Source: Herbiconiux oxytropis (GTDB lineage Bacteria > Actinomycetota > Actinomycetes > Actinomycetales > Microbacteriaceae). Taken from it: DNA of 64,000 nucleotides. The stretch covers positions 558,001 through 622,000 of the forward strand of contig NZ_JANLCK010000001.1 of the NCBI RefSeq assembly GCF_024979315.1, in the 5' to 3' direction. This document shows positions 61,213 to 64,000 of the stretch, piece by piece. Below the pieces are notes generated by a model. That model was not told the DNA's origin and searched no databases. It worked only from the letters and a program-made list of their open reading frames with translations. Position 1 is the stretch's first letter, and each line of letters starts with the position of its first letter. A program made the translations under genes and the position numbers.

Positions 61213-61571
61213 CAGAGGTCTTTTCCTGACTTCTTCGCGTAACGAACGCGGACCGTCTTGGTGACGCCGTCCTTCGTGACTTCTTCGTTGCGGTGGCCGA
61301 CGCGCGTCGGCTTCTTGGTCTCGGGGTCGACGAGGGCGACGTTCGACACGTGGATCGGCGCCTCCATCGTCTCGATGCCGCCGGTCTTGGTGCCGCGCTG
61401 CGACTGGCCGACGCGGACGTGCTTCGTGACGAAGTTCACGCCCTCGACGATGACGCGGTCCTTCTCGACCTGCACCTCGATGACACGACCCTGCTTGCCG
61501 CGGTCTCCGCCGCGGGCCTCGCTGGATCCGGAGATGACCTGAACCAGGTCACCCTTCTTGATGTTCGCCAT
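61212..61571 (-). CDS. rplX: 50S ribosomal protein L24
   Basis: This 119-residue KOW-domain protein ([30 protein letters not shown] pattern) has an ending typical of actinobacterial L24. It initiates large-subunit assembly by binding 23S rRNA. Two bases separate it from rplN. Confidence 0.97.
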   Translation of the reverse strand: MANIKKGDLVQVISGSSEARGGDRGKQGRVIEVQVEKDRVIVEGVNFVTKHVRVGQSQRGTKTGGIETMEAPIHVSNVALVDPETKKPTRVGHRNEEVTKDGVTKTVRVRYAKKSGKDL

Positions 61572-61573
61572 GA

Positions 61574-61942
61574 CTAGATAACCTCCGGTGCCAGCGAGAT
61601 GATCTTCATGAACTTCTTGTCACGGAGCTCACGACCGACGGGGCCGAAGATACGGGTGCCACGGGGGTCACCGTCGTTCTTCAGGATCACTGCGGCGTTC
61701 TCGTCGAACTTGATGTACGAGCCGTCGGGACGACGGGTCGACTTGACGGTGCGGACGATGACGGCCTTGACCACATCGCCCTTCTTGACGTTTCCGCCGG
61801 GGATGGCGTCCTTGACGGTCGCGACGATGACATCGCCGAGGCCGGCGTAACGACGGCCCGATCCACCGAGCACGCGAATCGTCAGGAGTTCCTTGGCGCC
61901 GGTGTTGTCGGCAACCTTGACTCGTGATTCTTGCTGCAGCAT
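61574..61942 (-). CDS. rplN: 50S ribosomal protein L14
   Basis: This 122-residue protein ([20 protein letters not shown]) has the L14 signature [19 protein letters not shown] and [13 protein letters not shown]. Length is standard. It abuts rpsQ directly. Confidence 0.97.
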   Translation of the reverse strand: MLQQESRVKVADNTGAKELLTIRVLGGSGRRYAGLGDVIVATVKDAIPGGNVKKGDVVKAVIVRTVKSTRRPDGSYIKFDENAAVILKNDGDPRGTRIFGPVGRELRDKKFMKIISLAPEVI

Positions 61943-62266
61943 TTACTTCGCCTTTTCCAGGATCTCGACCAGACGCCAGCGCTTGGTCGCCGACAGGGGA
62001 CGGGTCTCGTTGATGAGCACGAGGTCGCCGATGCCGGCGCTGTTGGTCTCGTCGTGCGCCTTCACCTTGGAGGTGCGGCGGATGACCTTGCCGTACAGCG
62101 GGTGCTTCACGCGGTCCTCGACCTCGACGACGATGGTCTTGTCCATCTTGTCGCTCGTGACGTAGCCGCGGCGGGCCTTGCGGTATCCGCGGGCTGCCTC
62201 GTCCTTGACGTCGTGGGCGGCCGACTCGTGTCCGGCGTCCGTGACCTTCTCTTCGGTTTTAGCCAT
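61943..62266 (-). CDS. rpsQ: 30S ribosomal protein S17
   Basis: The core of this 107-residue S17, [31 protein letters not shown], is preceded by about 30 charged residues, an extension seen in other actinobacteria. It overlaps rpmC by one base. Confidence 0.96.
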   Translation of the reverse strand: MAKTEEKVTDAGHESAAHDVKDEAARGYRKARRGYVTSDKMDKTIVVEVEDRVKHPLYGKVIRRTSKVKAHDETNSAGIGDLVLINETRPLSATKRWRLVEILEKAK

Positions 62267-62577
62267 TACTTGCTGGCCTCCTCGGTCTCGGCAGCGTCAG
62301 CGGCCTTCTTGGATGACTTCTTGGTCGTCTTGGCCGGAGCCTCGACGGGGGCGGGAGTGGCACGGATGCCGAGCTCGCGCTCACGGATGACGGTGTAGAT
62401 CCGAGCGATGTCGCGCTTCACGGAGCGCAGGCGTCCGTGGCTTTCGAGCTGCCCGGTGGCCGACTGGAAGCGCAGGTTGAACAGCTCTTCCTTGGCCTTG
62501 CGAAGCTCCTCGAGAAGTCGGGAATCTTCGAACGTGTCGAGCTCCGCCGAGGCGAGCTCCTTAGAACCGATCGCCAT
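62266..62577 (-). CDS. rpmC: 50S ribosomal protein L29 with C-terminal extension
   Basis: The L29 coiled pair of helices covers residues 5-72 of 103 ([23 protein letters not shown]). A Lys/Ala/Glu-rich tail of about 30 residues follows. The ATG at 62577 overlaps the rplP stop (TAATG). L29 lines the peptide exit. Confidence 0.96.
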   Translation of the reverse strand: MAIGSKELASAELDTFEDSRLLEELRKAKEELFNLRFQSATGQLESHGRLRSVKRDIARIYTVIRERELGIRATPAPVEAPAKTTKKSSKKAADAAETEEASK

Positions 62578-62996
62578 TACGCGTCGCCCTCCTCGCGCTT
62601 GATGATGCGTGCCTTGAGAGGCAGCTTGTGAATTGCACGGGTCAGTGCCTCGCGAGCGATGGTCTCGTTGACCCCGCTCAGCTCGAACAGCACGCGTCCC
62701 GGCTTGACGTTGGCGACCCACCACTCGGGAGAACCCTTACCGGAACCCATGCGGGTCTCAGCAGGCTTCTTCGTGAGCGGACGGTCGGGGTAGATGTTGA
62801 TCCACACCTTTCCACCACGCTTGATGTGACGGGTCATCGCGATACGAGCGGACTCGATCTGACGGTTGGTCACGTAGGCGGGGGTGAGGGCCTGGATGCC
62901 GTACTCACCGAAGTTCACCGTGGTGCCGCCGGTGGCCTGGCCACTGCGTCCCGGGTGGTGCTGCTTGCGGTGCTTTACTCGACGGGGGATAAGCAT
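62577..62996 (-). CDS. rplP: 50S ribosomal protein L16
   Basis: This 139-residue protein ([24 protein letters not shown]) has [25 protein letters not shown]. It orders the A-site tRNA elbow region. Two bases separate it from rpsC. Confidence 0.97.
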   Translation of the reverse strand: MLIPRRVKHRKQHHPGRSGQATGGTTVNFGEYGIQALTPAYVTNRQIESARIAMTRHIKRGGKVWINIYPDRPLTKKPAETRMGSGKGSPEWWVANVKPGRVLFELSGVNETIAREALTRAIHKLPLKARIIKREEGDA

Positions 62997-62998
62997 GG

Positions 62999-63763
62999 TT
63001 ACGCCTCAACTCCTGCTGCGACCGGTGCGTCCGCCTTGGGGGCGGAGTTGCGGCGCGGACGGTCACGGTCACCGCGCTCGGGGCGCGACGACTTCTGGTT
63101 GGCCTGCTCGCGAGCGAGCTCCTTGTTGGTGATGTCGCCCTTGTAGATCCAGACCTTCACACCGATGCGGCCGAACGTCGTCTTGGCCTCGTAGAAGCCG
63201 TAGTCGATGTTGGCGCGGAGGGTGTGCAGCGGAACGCGGCCCTCACGGTAGAACTCCGAGCGGCTCATCTCGGCGCCGCCGAGACGGCCGGACACCTGGA
63301 TGCGGACACCCTTAGCGCCGGCGCGCTGAGCGCCCTGCAGGCCCTTGCGCATCGCACGGCGGAACGCCACGCGGGCGGTCAGCTGCTCGGCGATGCCCTG
63401 AGCCACGAGCTGAGCCTCGGCCTCGGGGTTCTTGACCTCGAGGATGTTCAGCTGGATCTGCTTGCCCGTGAGCTTCTCGAGGTCCGAGCGGATGCGCTCG
63501 GCCTCGGCGCCACGACGACCGATCACGATGCCCGGACGGGCGGTGTGGATGTCGACGCGGACGCGGTCACGTGTGCGCTCGATCTCGATCTTCGCAACAC
63601 CGGCGCGGTCGAGCGAGGTCTTCAGCAGGTTGCGGATCTTCACGTCCTCAGCGACGTAGTCGCTGTAGCGCTGACCCTTCTTCGTGCTGTCGGAGAACCA
63701 GCGCGACACGTGGTCGGTGGTGATTCCGAGACGGAAGCCGTACGGATTGACTTTCTGGCCCAT
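62999..63763 (-). CDS. rpsC: 30S ribosomal protein S3
   Basis: This 254-residue protein ([23 protein letters not shown]) has a KH domain with [23 protein letters not shown] and a C-terminal RNA-binding domain ending [22 protein letters not shown]. About 40 further Arg/Pro/Ala-rich residues follow. The ATG overlaps the rplV stop (TAATG). Confidence 0.97.
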   Translation of the reverse strand: MGQKVNPYGFRLGITTDHVSRWFSDSTKKGQRYSDYVAEDVKIRNLLKTSLDRAGVAKIEIERTRDRVRVDIHTARPGIVIGRRGAEAERIRSDLEKLTGKQIQLNILEVKNPEAEAQLVAQGIAEQLTARVAFRRAMRKGLQGAQRAGAKGVRIQVSGRLGGAEMSRSEFYREGRVPLHTLRANIDYGFYEAKTTFGRIGVKVWIYKGDITNKELAREQANQKSSRPERGDRDRPRRNSAPKADAPVAAGVEA

Positions 63764-64000
63764 TACTTGCTCACCTTCTTGCTCGCAGCGGGGGCATCGA
63801 CGTCGTCCGGCGTGGCCAGGACGATCGTGATGTGGCTGGTTCGCTTGAGAATCTGGAACGCTCGTCCCTGAGCACGCGGCTGGAAACGCTTGAGCGTGGC
63901 TCCCTGGTCGACGAACGCCTTCGTGATGAACAGATCCTGCTCGTCGAGGTAGCTGTTCGAGGCATCTGCCTTGACCCGGGCGTTGGCGATCGCCGATGCG
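63763..64000 (-). CDS. rplV: 50S ribosomal protein L22, C-terminal part (runs off the window)
   Basis: 78 codons are visible. The translation has [19 protein letters not shown] and the L22 signature [20 protein letters not shown], then a short extension ending in KKVSK. Its start and the rest of the S10 cluster lie beyond the window edge. Confidence 0.95.
   Translation of the reverse strand, partial: ASAIANARVKADASNSYLDEQDLFITKAFVDQGATLKRFQPRAQGRAFQILKRTSHITIVLATPDDVDAPAASKKVSK

Overview
The window is chromosomal DNA from a high-GC Gram-positive bacterium of the Actinomycetes, most likely order Micrococcales and family Microbacteriaceae. The evidence is the very high GC content, GTG/TTG starts, and actinobacterial gene orders: sucCD-perM-purN, guaB-guaB3, glmM-rpsI-rplM, and alr-tsaE-tsaB-rimI-tsaD-groES. 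The family-level placement is inference. Nearly everything reads as core chromosome. I see no tRNA, rRNA, CRISPR array, insertion sequence, prophage or origin. No gene-free stretch exceeds 300 bases.

Layout. 1-4236 (minus): the end of purN, a PerM-like membrane protein, an unknown membrane protein, and succinyl-CoA synthetase sucD/sucC. 4474-6489 (plus): a large LPXTG-anchored surface protein with a probable internal thioester domain. 6522-12134: helicase PcrA and a glycerophosphodiesterase (minus), then a Bax-inhibitor-1 family protein and an acyltransferase-like membrane protein (plus). 12202-21625 (minus): guanine nucleotide genes (guaA, guaB3, guaB) interleaved with DUF3817, SURF1, a K+/H+-type antiporter with its regulatory subunit, and glpD. 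21828-25933 (plus): a branched-chain amino-acid ABC transporter livHMGF. Its binding protein livK and a shortened livK paralogue lie convergently on the minus strand, followed upstream by rarD.

29345-39316 (minus, apart from one methyltransferase): a solitary groES under CIRCE-type control, two DUF4190 proteins, the t6A tRNA-modification genes tsaD-rimI-tsaB, an alr-tsaE fusion gene, a second alr, acpS and glmS. coaA (plus) separates these from glmM-rpsI-rplM. 42983-47010: truA, rplQ, rpoA, rpsK, rpsM, rpmJ and infA. 47134-54771: a mannitol PTS regulon that also carries the general PTS genes ptsH and ptsI, with a divergent MtlR-type regulator. It sits between infA and map, which are often neighbours in bacterial ribosomal-protein clusters. 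54785-64000: map, adk, secY and the spc/S10 ribosomal-protein genes down to a partial rplV.

How the parts work together. The ribosomal-protein, SecY and RpoA genes form the growth-rate core. Mannitol uptake and phosphorylation (MtlA/MtlF), oxidation to fructose 6-phosphate (MtlD) and phosphoryl-group supply (EI/HPr) are encoded together. GlmS and GlmM, the alanine racemases and AcpS supply cell-wall and lipid precursors. The liv genes import branched-chain amino acids. The most interesting observations are regulatory or architectural: two near-palindromic 15-mers upstream of secY, a long dyad at the liv promoter, a double CIRCE-like arrangement at groES, a LivK paralogue lacking about 150 central residues, an alr-tsaE fusion next to a second alr, and two genes (guaA and the acyltransferase) whose natural start does not look like a standard start codon.
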